Source of the DNA: Seminavis robusta
Taxonomy: Eukaryota > Bacillariophyta > Bacillariophyceae > Naviculales > Naviculaceae
Direction of reading: 5' to 3'
Assembly: GCA_903772945.1 (NCBI GenBank)
Contig: CAICTM010000791.1
Location: 1-48,554, forward strand
Length of the DNA: 48,554 nucleotides
The notes under the pieces were generated by a model, which was not told where the DNA came from, searched no databases, and saw only the letters and a list, made by a program, of their open reading frames with translations. The stretch's first letter is position 1. Every line of letters begins with the position of its first letter. Below, in pieces: positions 40,565 to 48,554 of the stretch. The translations under genes were made by a program, and so were the position numbers.

Positions 40565-41268
40565 GTCTGTGGTAGTCTCGAGCGGCAGGTCCTCGCTCCC
40601 TGGTATTCCCTCTCAGGTATCACTCACGGCAGTGCGAATTGGCTAGTTGTCAAAAGGAGAGCTACGCTAGCTAGAGCGAGCGAGAGATCTTTGGACCAAG
40701 ATTGAGAGGTCGACAATGGTGGATGGAGCGGTTGGAGTGGACGATGATCGTTGCTGGCGTTTTGTGATTGCCGTTGGATCTTCGTTGGCGTGTCTGGATC
40801 TTTCTGACGACGGTCATTCTTACGGTAGTAGGCATACGATGTAAGTTGAAGGAGAAGGGGAGAGCCTTACGCATTGTGTCCCAGAAACGACACCGAGCAC
40901 TTTCTGTTAGAAGGATATATAGTGATGACCTCGCTAAATAGTTCCTACTATTTCACTGGGACTACTTCACGATTTGAGGTGAGGTCATTATGCCAGTGTC
41001 AGTACCGAAAAGTGACCAAGAGCGAGGCAACGTAACAACCGACAACCACCTTTGGCCTTTGGCCACATTCTACTCGCCACTCGATCACCCCTTCAAAATT
41101 CTGCGAGGAAGTGGCAACAATCACACCACTGTAGTTCTGGTCAGTCTTCCACCTTGGAAACAACTGTATTGTAGGAGGTTCATCATCATCAGTGGACCGA
41201 CCCAGAGGCAGAGAAAGAGAAGGAGAGAAGAGAAAGAGGAGTTGTTTCAAACAATTGATTAGATTGCC
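40565..41268. other. Divergent intergenic region
   Basis: This lies between the minus-strand ankyrin gene and the plus-strand disordered-protein gene. No gene is seen; GCTAGCTAGAGC lies at about 40668. The last ~60 bases are AGAG/GA-rich and may be leader sequence. Confidence 0.4.
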
Positions 41269-44028
41269 ATGCCGTCATCTAGTGGAGATGGCAATAACAA
41301 CAGCAGCAGCAAGGGCGGGCTGTCTCTGAGTCGCCATGGCAAGGGTATTCAGAATACCCGACGAAGTGTGCGAGGCATTGGTGGTGGCAACCATGGAAGT
41401 AGCAAACGTATGAGCTTGGGCGAAGAGCTCTCGCGAATTGACAGCAAGCGAGGTGGTGGTAGCAACACTAGTCCGTTTGGAGGTGGAGGCGGTGGCGGTC
41501 GAAAGCCCACCATTGCCGATGATTTGAGCATTGACGAGACGTTTGTCAGTGCGTCCGATCCGCAACAGCAAGGAGGCAACAAGAGCGCTACCAACAATGG
41601 CGAAAGTCCCAAGAGCGTCTTGTTGGAAAGTGCTTCTTCGACTACAGGAGACAGTAGCAAGAACCAGGATTCGGCTGCCAATAAGATTTTTGAGATTTCC
41701 GAAAAGGTCGCTGCCATCAAATCCAAACGGCTGTTCAATAAAAAGGCACCCGTGCGACGAGCCAATACATTCCACGGCACTCCCCGTGGTCGTGGCGGTA
41801 TGGACGATCTCTCGCGTTCCGAGCACGTTGTGGACCGTTCACCGCCTCCGCCAAAGGAGGACGAGCTGGGCTTGTCAAGGTCCGAACATGCCCCCCGAAG
41901 CAGCACGTCCATGAGAAAGACGGCAGCCAAGGCACAAGCACCCAGCATTCAAGGCATTTACAAGATTATTGACAGTATGGATACTACTACCAACGTGAGC
42001 AACACGACCGTGGCTCCCAACAGCAACAATAGTTCCCATGGACGTCGTCTTCCCCGACGAACCCGCACTGCTGGTGGAAACTTGGAAGGTAGCAATCGAT
42101 TGGGATCCAGCATGCGTGGCATTAAAAACCTACTCGATAACAGCAAACACGGCGGTCTCGATGGCAGCAAACACAATGGCATGGCCAACGATGGCAGCGG
42201 CAAAGAAAAGATGGCGGCCAGTGGCGATGATAGTCAAGAAAACAACAATGCTGGTGCAGACGACGACGACAACAACAACAACAAAAAGGACGACTTTGGG
42301 ACCAATCACAGTCGCAGTTTGCAGGGTATTCAAAAGTTGATTGGAACTATGAACAAAGACAAGGAAGGAGCACCGCCATCATCATCCTCGAAAGAGAAAA
42401 AGAGTACGCCTCCGGATCCTCCCAAACGATCCAGTCGCAGTTCCAGGAGATTGGTAGGTCGTCAGGATAGCTTGGGACGCAAGGCCGAGGAAGTCCCACC
42501 CGCCAAGAAAATGTCGGCAAACGAGGACGACCGGCGGCGTCGATCCTCGTCCGAAGCCAAGAAAAATGACAATAACAAAATGCCCACTTTAGATTTGGAC
42601 GATGAAAACGACTATGATTCGGTCGCCACCCCCAAGACGGCTTCCGAGCCGCCTCCACCCCCACAAAAAGATGCTCCACCCCCACCGCAACGAAGAAATG
42701 TCGCTCGTCGACCACGAAACAACAATGTGCCCAGTCTGGCGCCCCATAAACCAGCCGCCACGGCAAGTCACAAATCGGCACCGGCCAAAGTCCCCGCCAC
42801 GCCCTTGCGATCATCGCCCGCGGTTGTGGACCCGGCCGCTACACCCATTGTTAGTAGTACCCCGCAACAACTCACGACTCCACTACAGGCGACCATGCCC
42901 GTCATGCCCAATGCCGATTTTGACAGTTTGGCCACACCCAGTAGTGCGGGTAAGCCATCCGCACCCCCCATGGTGTCGCAATTAGCACCGCCGCCACCCC
43001 CCAAACGCAACATGGACCCGCGATGGAAACAACAACGAGGAGGACAAATAATGCCCATGGCAACACCCGGGCAGGCACCCAAGGCACCCGTCATGACCAT
43101 GATTTCACCCGGTGGAATTGTCATTGAAGTCAATAGTAGTAAACAACAAACAAACAAAAAACGAGACACTGCTATTCCCGAACCCATGACACCGGCATCC
43201 GCATCACAAATGACACCGGGTGGGAGGCATCGCAACAATAATAATGTACTGCAAACTCCCGCATCCATTCGCTCGCGAAAGAGCCATGATGGAGATCATT
43301 CCTATCTCAATACACCGTCGGTACATTCCATGGGAGATATCAGTGAATTGACGCCGTGTACTACCTATGGATATGCCCGTGGTGGTGGAGAAACCCCTCG
43401 ATCGCAGACGGTGCCTCGGACACCGTCTTTGTACCAGTCGCCGGGAGGAGTGATTAGTGAACTGACTCCAGGAGGGTACAGTGTTGGATTGTTGGGCGAT
43501 GATGACTACCAAGGAAGCGAAGAAAAGGACGCAACAATGACGCCGTCGATTCCGTCTCGTGGTGGATTCATGAGTGAACTGACATCGGGGACCTTTAGTA
43601 TTTTGCTCGAGGAACAATCGGAAGATGATGGTGCCGACATGACACCCAGTACGCCATCCTTGCATTCGCCTGCGGGTGTCGTCAGCGAATTGACTCCTGG
43701 AACCTACGGAACTGCGACCTATGGAATCAGTACGATCGGCGAAGACAGTAGTGGCGGAAGCAGGAGCAACATTGCACCCGTTCCGAGTACACCTTCCCTG
43801 CACAAAGACTCTGGCATTGTCAATACTTCTTCTGTCCCCATTCCAATCACCCCAACAATCCATTCCCCGGCGGGAATTGTCAGCGAGCTCTCGGGTGGCA
43901 GCGAACCAAGTTTCCACAGCCGAGGCCGGAACAATACTGGACTGAGCAATCTTTCGGGTCACTCGGGTGTCGTCAGTGAGTTGACCTACAGTCAAGCAAG
44001 TGGATCTACTGGACAGGTGGTTGGATAG
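41269..44028 (+). CDS. Large disordered protein with repeated short linear motifs (919 aa)
   Basis: This is a single exon, open for 2.76 kb, with no globular domain recognised. Composition is Ser/Asn/Gly/Pro/Thr-rich throughout, with poly-Asn and poly-Asp runs. Three repeated motifs stand out. (1) An amphipathic G-I-x-K-[IL]-[IL] box occurs three times: GIYKIIDSM, GIKNLLDNS and GIQKLIGTM (about residues 230-365), plus the related GIQNTRRS near the start. (2) LSRSEH appears twice (about 180 and 205) around a PPPPKEDE stretch. (3) In the last 240 residues a unit TPS-[IVL]-HS-x-[AG]-G-[IV]-[VI]-SEL-T-x-G recurs: SEL at about 43342, 43456, 43572, 43683, 43885 and 43977, with one degenerate copy near 43816. 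Proline clusters (PPPPPK) could bind SH3, WW or EVH1 domains. It may be a phosphorylated scaffold; the function is unknown. Confidence 0.75.
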   Translation: MPSSSGDGNNNSSSKGGLSLSRHGKGIQNTRRSVRGIGGGNHGSSKRMSLGEELSRIDSKRGGGSNTSPFGGGGGGGRKPTIADDLSIDETFVSASDPQQQGGNKSATNNGESPKSVLLESASSTTGDSSKNQDSAANKIFEISEKVAAIKSKRLFNKKAPVRRANTFHGTPRGRGGMDDLSRSEHVVDRSPPPPKEDELGLSRSEHAPRSSTSMRKTAAKAQAPSIQGIYKIIDSMDTTTNVSNTTVAPNSNNSSHGRRLPRRTRTAGGNLEGSNRLGSSMRGIKNLLDNSKHGGLDGSKHNGMANDGSGKEKMAASGDDSQENNNAGADDDDNNNNKKDDFGTNHSRSLQGIQKLIGTMNKDKEGAPPSSSSKEKKSTPPDPPKRSSRSSRRLVGRQDSLGRKAEEVPPAKKMSANEDDRRRRSSSEAKKNDNNKMPTLDLDDENDYDSVATPKTASEPPPPPQKDAPPPPQRRNVARRPRNNNVPSLAPHKPAATASHKSAPAKVPATPLRSSPAVVDPAATPIVSSTPQQLTTPLQATMPVMPNADFDSLATPSSAGKPSAPPMVSQLAPPPPPKRNMDPRWKQQRGGQIMPMATPGQAPKAPVMTMISPGGIVIEVNSSKQQTNKKRDTAIPEPMTPASASQMTPGGRHRNNNNVLQTPASIRSRKSHDGDHSYLNTPSVHSMGDISELTPCTTYGYARGGGETPRSQTVPRTPSLYQSPGGVISELTPGGYSVGLLGDDDYQGSEEKDATMTPSIPSRGGFMSELTSGTFSILLEEQSEDDGADMTPSTPSLHSPAGVVSELTPGTYGTATYGISTIGEDSSGGSRSNIAPVPSTPSLHKDSGIVNTSSVPIPITPTIHSPAGIVSELSGGSEPSFHSRGRNNTGLSNLSGHSGVVSELTYSQASGSTGQVVG

Positions 44029-44431
44029 AAACTAATAGTGGGGAATTTGGTCAGTGATTGTTGATACGGCTGGGGCAACCAGCCAGAAAGCCAAGCCGAT
44101 AAAGAAAGCCATGTGATTAAAAAGCTAGCAGCCTTAGAGAACTTATTTCTTAGAATCAAAGGAAGCCTGAGCACTCACTAGCGTTTGCGCCTCTGCTATT
44201 CGCGCTATTTTGACAGAAGGCACTCCTCGTACCTCGTGTTTGCCGTCTAGCCCGGTGGGGGGGGGGGGGACTTCATTGCTGTTGGTTAATCTGGTACCGG
44301 TACATGAAAAATTGAAGTGCATGGCTTGATGACAGGAATAAAGCCAGTCCTCAATTGGGCAAGACAAGTCACCCCCACCGGAACCAGGAGACAGATCGTG
44401 CGTGTATTGTAGCAATAGTGGCAACGGCAGA
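44029..44431. other. Intergenic stretch, convergent gene ends
   Basis: No gene is seen. It includes a run of thirteen G at 44257-44269 and the palindrome-like CTGGTACCGGTACATG at about 44291. Confidence 0.45.
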
Positions 44432-45601
44432 CTATGCCAAAAGCTGATTCAACTTTTCCTGAGCTTCGTTCACGGCATCTTCGCTAAGATTCATGTAAGG
44501 ACAGACCCCAACTGCCTTCGCCAGCCATTTGATTGCTTCTTGTTTATCATTGTGCATACCACGGCCACCGTTTGCCAAAGCCATTCCCAAATAATATGCT
44601 GCCAAGTTTGATCCTTGGCCTGCTGCAATGGACACGTACATCATGCCCTTCTTCGGGCACTTGGGTGTACCATTTCCGCGCAAGTAGTTTGCACCCAATG
44701 ATGCTGTAGCCCTCACATCACCAGCATCGTGTGCTCTCTGCATCCACTGAAATGCCAGATTCTTGTCCTGTTTCAAACCAAGCAAGCCTTTGTCGTAAAG
44801 TAATCCCACCCCCCACATAGAATAAGGATCTCCTTTTTGGGCCTTCTTCAACCAGTCCTTCTGCTTGACCTTTTCGTTCCATTTGGCAGCCAGGTCTCCA
44901 TCAATGGCACCCGACTCCAGCAACGCCTCAATGATGTTTCGGTGCTGGACTGCTGGCAAGAGCTTGCTGCCCATCTTTTCATTGGTGATTGGTGACTTGA
45001 GATCCCCACAATGGGTGTGAAAGTGTGTCTCGATGCATTCCCGATCATACACACGGCCATCCTCCGCTGTAACAGGATCCCATGGCAAGTCCAAGCTGAT
45101 GGGACAGATCAAATCATCTGCTACGGATTCCTTCGTGCGTTTCGCTTGATGTTCTTTGGCGTGGGTGTCTTTCGCGTGGACGTCTATTGCTTCGTTTTCT
45201 TTGTGACGGTTTTCTTTGGCTTGCTTTGCCCGTCGCAAACGATTTCGGAGGACTTCAGGAGTGCCTGAGGCTGAAAGCTCAGACTTTTTGCATTCCTGTT
45301 GGAGCTCTCCATGGGATATGCTGTCCAGATGAAACTTTCTGTTTGCGCAACAGGCACCGGTGGCAGTGGAGGCAATGGTGCTGTCATCATTGTCACGGTC
45401 TTTTTTGGGGATCTCAATCACAAGACCGGTGAGGTCATTGGAGGAACGAGAACGGGGCCGATGAGTGGCCCTGGCAGGAAGGAAGAGATGGCGGAACACG
45501 CAAAGAATCCGCTGGTACGAATATGTGAGCTGTGGATTGATGTGTGGCAAACGAATAGTTCTAGCCAAACCTTGATCGCCCGTTGCAGCTAAACTCACCA
45601 T
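44432..45601 (-). CDS. SAP / U-box / Sel1-repeat protein, probable E3 ubiquitin ligase (389 aa)
   Basis: This is a single exon. Residues 1-50 are basic and of unclear role; translation could start later. Residues 97-125 form a SAP-like helix-turn-helix (GELQQECKKSELSASG...EVLRNRL). Residues 140-157 contain three HAK-x-x-HQ/THAKE mini-repeats. Residues 162-230 are a U-box: DDLICPISLDLPWDPVTAEDGRVYDRECIE, then SPITNEKMGSKLLPAVQHRNII, with the usual hydrophobic and charged positions. U-boxes recruit ubiquitin-loaded E2 enzymes. Residues 255-365 hold three Sel1-type repeats (DPYSMWGVGLLYDKG...AFQWMQRAHDAGD, ...YYLGMALANGG...AIKWLAKAV), a TPR-like surface for substrate or partner. U-box plus Sel1 proteins are, as far as I recall, abundant in diatoms. 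The ligase role is inferred from the U-box. Confidence 0.85.
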   Translation of the reverse strand: MVSLAATGDQGLARTIRLPHINPQLTYSYQRILCVFRHLFLPARATHRPRSRSSNDLTGLVIEIPKKDRDNDDSTIASTATGACCANRKFHLDSISHGELQQECKKSELSASGTPEVLRNRLRRAKQAKENRHKENEAIDVHAKDTHAKEHQAKRTKESVADDLICPISLDLPWDPVTAEDGRVYDRECIETHFHTHCGDLKSPITNEKMGSKLLPAVQHRNIIEALLESGAIDGDLAAKWNEKVKQKDWLKKAQKGDPYSMWGVGLLYDKGLLGLKQDKNLAFQWMQRAHDAGDVRATASLGANYLRGNGTPKCPKKGMMYVSIAAGQGSNLAAYYLGMALANGGRGMHNDKQEAIKWLAKAVGVCPYMNLSEDAVNEAQEKLNQLLA

Positions 45602-46327
45602 AGCAAATCAAATCGGCTGTTTGGCCTGACGGTGATACGGTGATACTTTTTGGGAGGATGCTCCTTCTGTGTTCTACTCTCTTTCACGCGGCCAACGATT
45701 GTGTTCCTATCCATTGTTGGAATTTCAACAGTGCCCCTTCAGCTTCACCGCAGGTTTGCACAACTGACCTAGATTTCGGTGCTCCAATCTCCACGATACG
45801 GTAACGTCTACTCTATGACAATACATAGAGTAGAGTGGTACATTTATTTAAACATGCAGTTTCGTTCAACATGTTATGGCACTACCGTAGAGACTGGACT
45901 ACTTGCTCTTCACGAATCGAATGCTGGCTAAACCTGCCTCTTTTAACATGAAGCCGAAGCAGTGGGGCAAGATTCCTCGGTTGTGCACGTCGATGAACGG
46001 CTTGGCCACACCAACAAGATGAATGCCTCGCAGCTCAGTACCGCACAACAACTGTATCGACTCCATTGGGCACCTCAATACGATCATTATTCGTCGCCTA
46101 CCAAGGTTTGGTTTCCAGATTGATTCGACAAGGTACCGAGGGAGGATGCGAATTCAATCATAAAGATATGTATCTATTGTCGACTTTTAAAAGTTTGGAT
46201 CTACGAGCTGGCTAGCTCAATATATAGCTAGCCAATGGAGTCTTCTTGCCTTGCCCTTCTTGGCAGTGCCTCTTGGTCTGTCTCGTTCCAACGCGTCTAT
46301 ATACTTTGTGCATCATCACTACATCTA
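45602..46327. other. Intergenic stretch
   Basis: A 62-codon minus-strand frame (45899-46087) reads plausibly (RGIHLVGVAKPFIDVHNRGILPHC is the best part) but has no known family or clear promoter, so it is not called. ATACATAGAGTAGAGTGG and CTCTATGTATTGTCATAGAG-type arms near 45810-45838 form a short inverted repeat. Confidence 0.35.
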
Positions 46328-47813
46328 TCAATGACGTGACGGACGTGGCACCGGACGTCGATTCGCACTGGGATGAGATGGACGCCTCGATTGAGTATTG
46401 CTGTTTTGATTCCCCCACAATACCAGTTGCAAACTCTCCAGACTCTCCTTGGGGTTCTCCAACAATTCCTTGGCTTCCTCCCACAGCTCGGGTCCAAACT
46501 CCATCAACCATCCACTGGTGGCACTCGGTAGGACATCGAGAAAGGGTAACATTTCTTCGGCAAAACTGACATAACTCATATTGGGCGAAACATGCTGTAA
46601 TAGAGAGACGAAAGAAATGATATGTGAGCGGCCATCGTATACTAGTACAGTTGTAATGCCAACATTGTGATAGCGTTGTGTAACTCACCTGATAAAGCGC
46701 CATGATGAGTACGGTCTGGGCGGGTGCCCATACGACATCAAAGGCTTCTCCTAGAAACGGCAAGAGATAACTAAACGATCCGACTCCGTCAATGGTCAAA
46801 CTGACCCCGAGTCGACGCCACCGTGTTTTGGGCAATTGCGTGCGGACCAGTGTCACCGGTGTAGGTCGTGGTCCCGTGGCATAATAAAAGGTTTGGACGC
46901 CAAACCGCGGTCCCTTGGCTATTTGCCAGTACTGTTGGAGTGTCGATTGTTGATTCCACCAGGCACACAGTTGGGTACGACCGTGACGGGTGCTGTTGTA
47001 GAGCAGGGTCATGAGGAGACCACTGCCGAGGACGGTGGCGAGGACAAACAAGACGGTTCCGACAACGACGGGAATCATGATTGGAAAAAAGAGAATGCAA
47101 AATCCAATGACGGCGGGAGAAATGACAATACAGGCCGTAGTCAAGGGGATCATAATGCCTCCAATGGCGGGAATCAAGAGCAACAAGGCTTGTTTCTTTT
47201 TGGCCGCATTGGGAATTTGAGGTTCCAATTTGCTCCAAACTTCTCGAACCAGATCTTCCACTTTATCGACGACAGTCAACCAGGCGCTCAAGGCTTGATG
47301 TGCCTTGACGATTTCCGTACGAGGAGGACCTCGTAGGGTACACTCGACTTGTAACGACAGACTGGATGTGTGGGCCATAGTAGACGTATTACTGCTGGTT
47401 GTGGTTCCTTGAGATCGCTGGCTATTGTTACTGACAACGAGTGCTCGTTGATGAATGGCTAGTGGAATGCTGATCACGGCCGTTTGATGAATGGGTAGTT
47501 CGTCAATATCATAGCTGCCTCGATAGACCGTCTTGTCGTCGCATTCGATTTGGACTCCCAACTGAGCGTGATACAGATGCGACAAGGGAGCTCCAATGGT
47601 GGATGGCGCGGATGATTGCCGTAGACTCACTCGCAGAGTCTGACCGACGGACCACAGGGTCACCTTGTTGCCAGAGCAGGTGGGAATCCTGGTAGGTTCG
47701 TCTTTGTTCGGGTTGGTAGGGACCAATTGAAGGGGACGCACTTGGAGAGATCCGTTCTTGGTCGAAGGAGCCTTCGTCTGAGCGAGGGCGGTACTGCTAC
47801 TAGATGGTGCCAT
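46328..47813 (-). CDS. Membrane protein of unknown function (two exons, 463 aa)
   Basis: Exon 1 is 46689-47813 (375 codons), the intron 46595-46688 (94 bp, GTGAGT...TTACAG) and exon 2 46328-46594. Reading through the intron also stays open for 533 codons, but the spliced form gives better protein sequence (HVSPNMSYVSFAEEMLPFLD). Residues 1-45 are Ser/Thr-rich. Residues 48-160 form a beta-rich, possibly C2-like soluble domain (VTLWSVGQTLRVSLR...LGVQIECDDKTVYRG). Residues 165-200 are an amphipathic helix. Residues 208-272 hold two transmembrane helices. Residues 333-420 carry a second conserved-looking module, LTIDGVGSFSYLLPFLGEAFDVVWAP...FAEEMLPFLDVLPSATSGW, which I associate with small unnamed algal membrane proteins. 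The tail is Glu-rich, then polar. Function is unknown; an organelle-membrane role is a guess. Confidence 0.75.
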
Positions 47814-48554
47814 TGTCTTGCTTTTATTGGAAGTGATGTACTAGCTAGCAGCTCTCAACTCAGGGGCGCTACAGTATGGAGACACAGGGATGCCGCTGTG
47901 CCGCTGTCATTGTCGACGTGTCAACGAAACTTATTGGATCTTTCGCAGTCATGATCCGTTAGTGAATCGGCTCAAAACCCTAACTCTACCGCAGCTTACC
48001 GGTAGAGTGCATGTTGAAAAGGTGTGAACTTGAACGCACAATTTCTCTAATTTAATCAATATCCTTCCAGCTCTACTGTCTAGTAGACTGGCTATTTGAG
48101 TTGGTAAGAAGGCGCTGCCATCATCGCAAAAACAGGAAGGGTGTCAAAAGGTATTTTCGTTGACGGACAGACGACTCGAGTATCCACATCACGGTTCTTG
48201 ATTGGGGATGTGTGACTCAAAATCAGATGGTTATCCGATCATCATCAGTGGCCAGGTGTACGAGGAACGAGGAACAATGGTCGTCTAGATGATGCAACTA
48301 CAAAGGATAGGAAGTTAGGTCGAGAGATAAATGCAAGGAGCGACGGGATGGAGCAAATGAATGGACGGATGCAGGTCCATAGGTTTAGTAAGTGGGAAAG
48401 CCCTCCAGGGCCAACCATGCACTTCAGGAAGATAAATCGACGAGATCTATCTGTAGATGAAACTGCGAGAAGCAGAGATCGAAAGATCCTGGTATATGTA
48501 TGCATATCGGAGCTCAGTCGTAGAGCTCACAATCTGAACAAGAGAGAAACGAAA
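47814..48554. other. Upstream region and right window end
   Basis: Promoter side of the preceding minus-strand gene, with TACTAGCTAGCAGC at about 47839. No gene is recognised to the end of the window. Confidence 0.4.

Noticed and set aside
45899..46087. 62-codon minus-strand frame with protein-like sequence
   Set aside because: It may be a last exon, but no upstream exon could be joined to it and no family was recognised.
46212..46688. Unspliced 533-codon reading of the last membrane-protein gene
   Set aside because: A GTGAGT...TTACAG intron of 94 bp in phase 0 leads to a better second exon in another frame; the read-through tail is rich in Cys, His and Arg and looks non-coding.
1..48554. 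tRNA, rRNA or CRISPR-like features
   Set aside because: I looked for B-box-like GGTTCGANTCC sequences with matching A boxes and for regularly spaced identical repeats with unique spacers; none fits. The tandem arrays here have no unique spacers.

Overview
The window is nuclear DNA of a protist, most probably a pennate diatom. GT-AG introns of 70-148 bp interrupt several genes. Two proteins carry a signal peptide followed by a phenylalanine-led presequence, the arrangement used for diatom plastid import. The families are typical of diatom genomes: 'CPWD' ankyrin arrays, SAP/U-box/Sel1 proteins, Cys-rich F-box relics and a Ty1/copia retrotransposon. The species cannot be fixed from the sequence alone.

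Layout. 1-640: the 3' end of a copia element with a short LTR. 640-8870: gene-poor DNA with a TPR-like protein (4.4-5.1 kb) and the ribosome-assembly factor RPF1 (6.8-7.8 kb). 8.9-17.8 kb: an accessory block with a broken F-box/Cys-rich gene, a probable LRR relic, about 2 kb of mixed minisatellites, a 717-residue membrane protein with five internal beta-hairpin repeats, then a repeat cluster in that gene's upstream region. 18.3-31.4 kb: conserved genes (enolase with a presequence, proteasome subunit Rpn9/PSMD13, a cyclic-nucleotide-dependent protein kinase) interleaved with four minus-strand relatives of one PB1-domain family: two intact, one orphan exon, one with a single-base frameshift. 34.0-34.8 kb: a plastid-targeted membrane protein. 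36.0-40.6 kb: two unrelated ankyrin genes, the second frameshifted inside its repeat array. 41.3-47.8 kb: a disordered protein with a repeated short motif, a U-box/Sel1 protein, and a two-exon membrane protein.

How the genes relate. Most are independent housekeeping or signalling genes with no operon logic. The coherent themes are expansion and decay of adaptor-type families (PB1, ankyrin, U-box, F-box, LRR) and repeat growth both inside coding sequence and between genes. The least explained items are the PB1 cluster with its shared 5' element and the repeat-flanked 717-residue membrane protein. Splice sites were placed by eye from reading-frame continuity, GT-AG ends and comparison among paralogues in the window; none has transcript support here.
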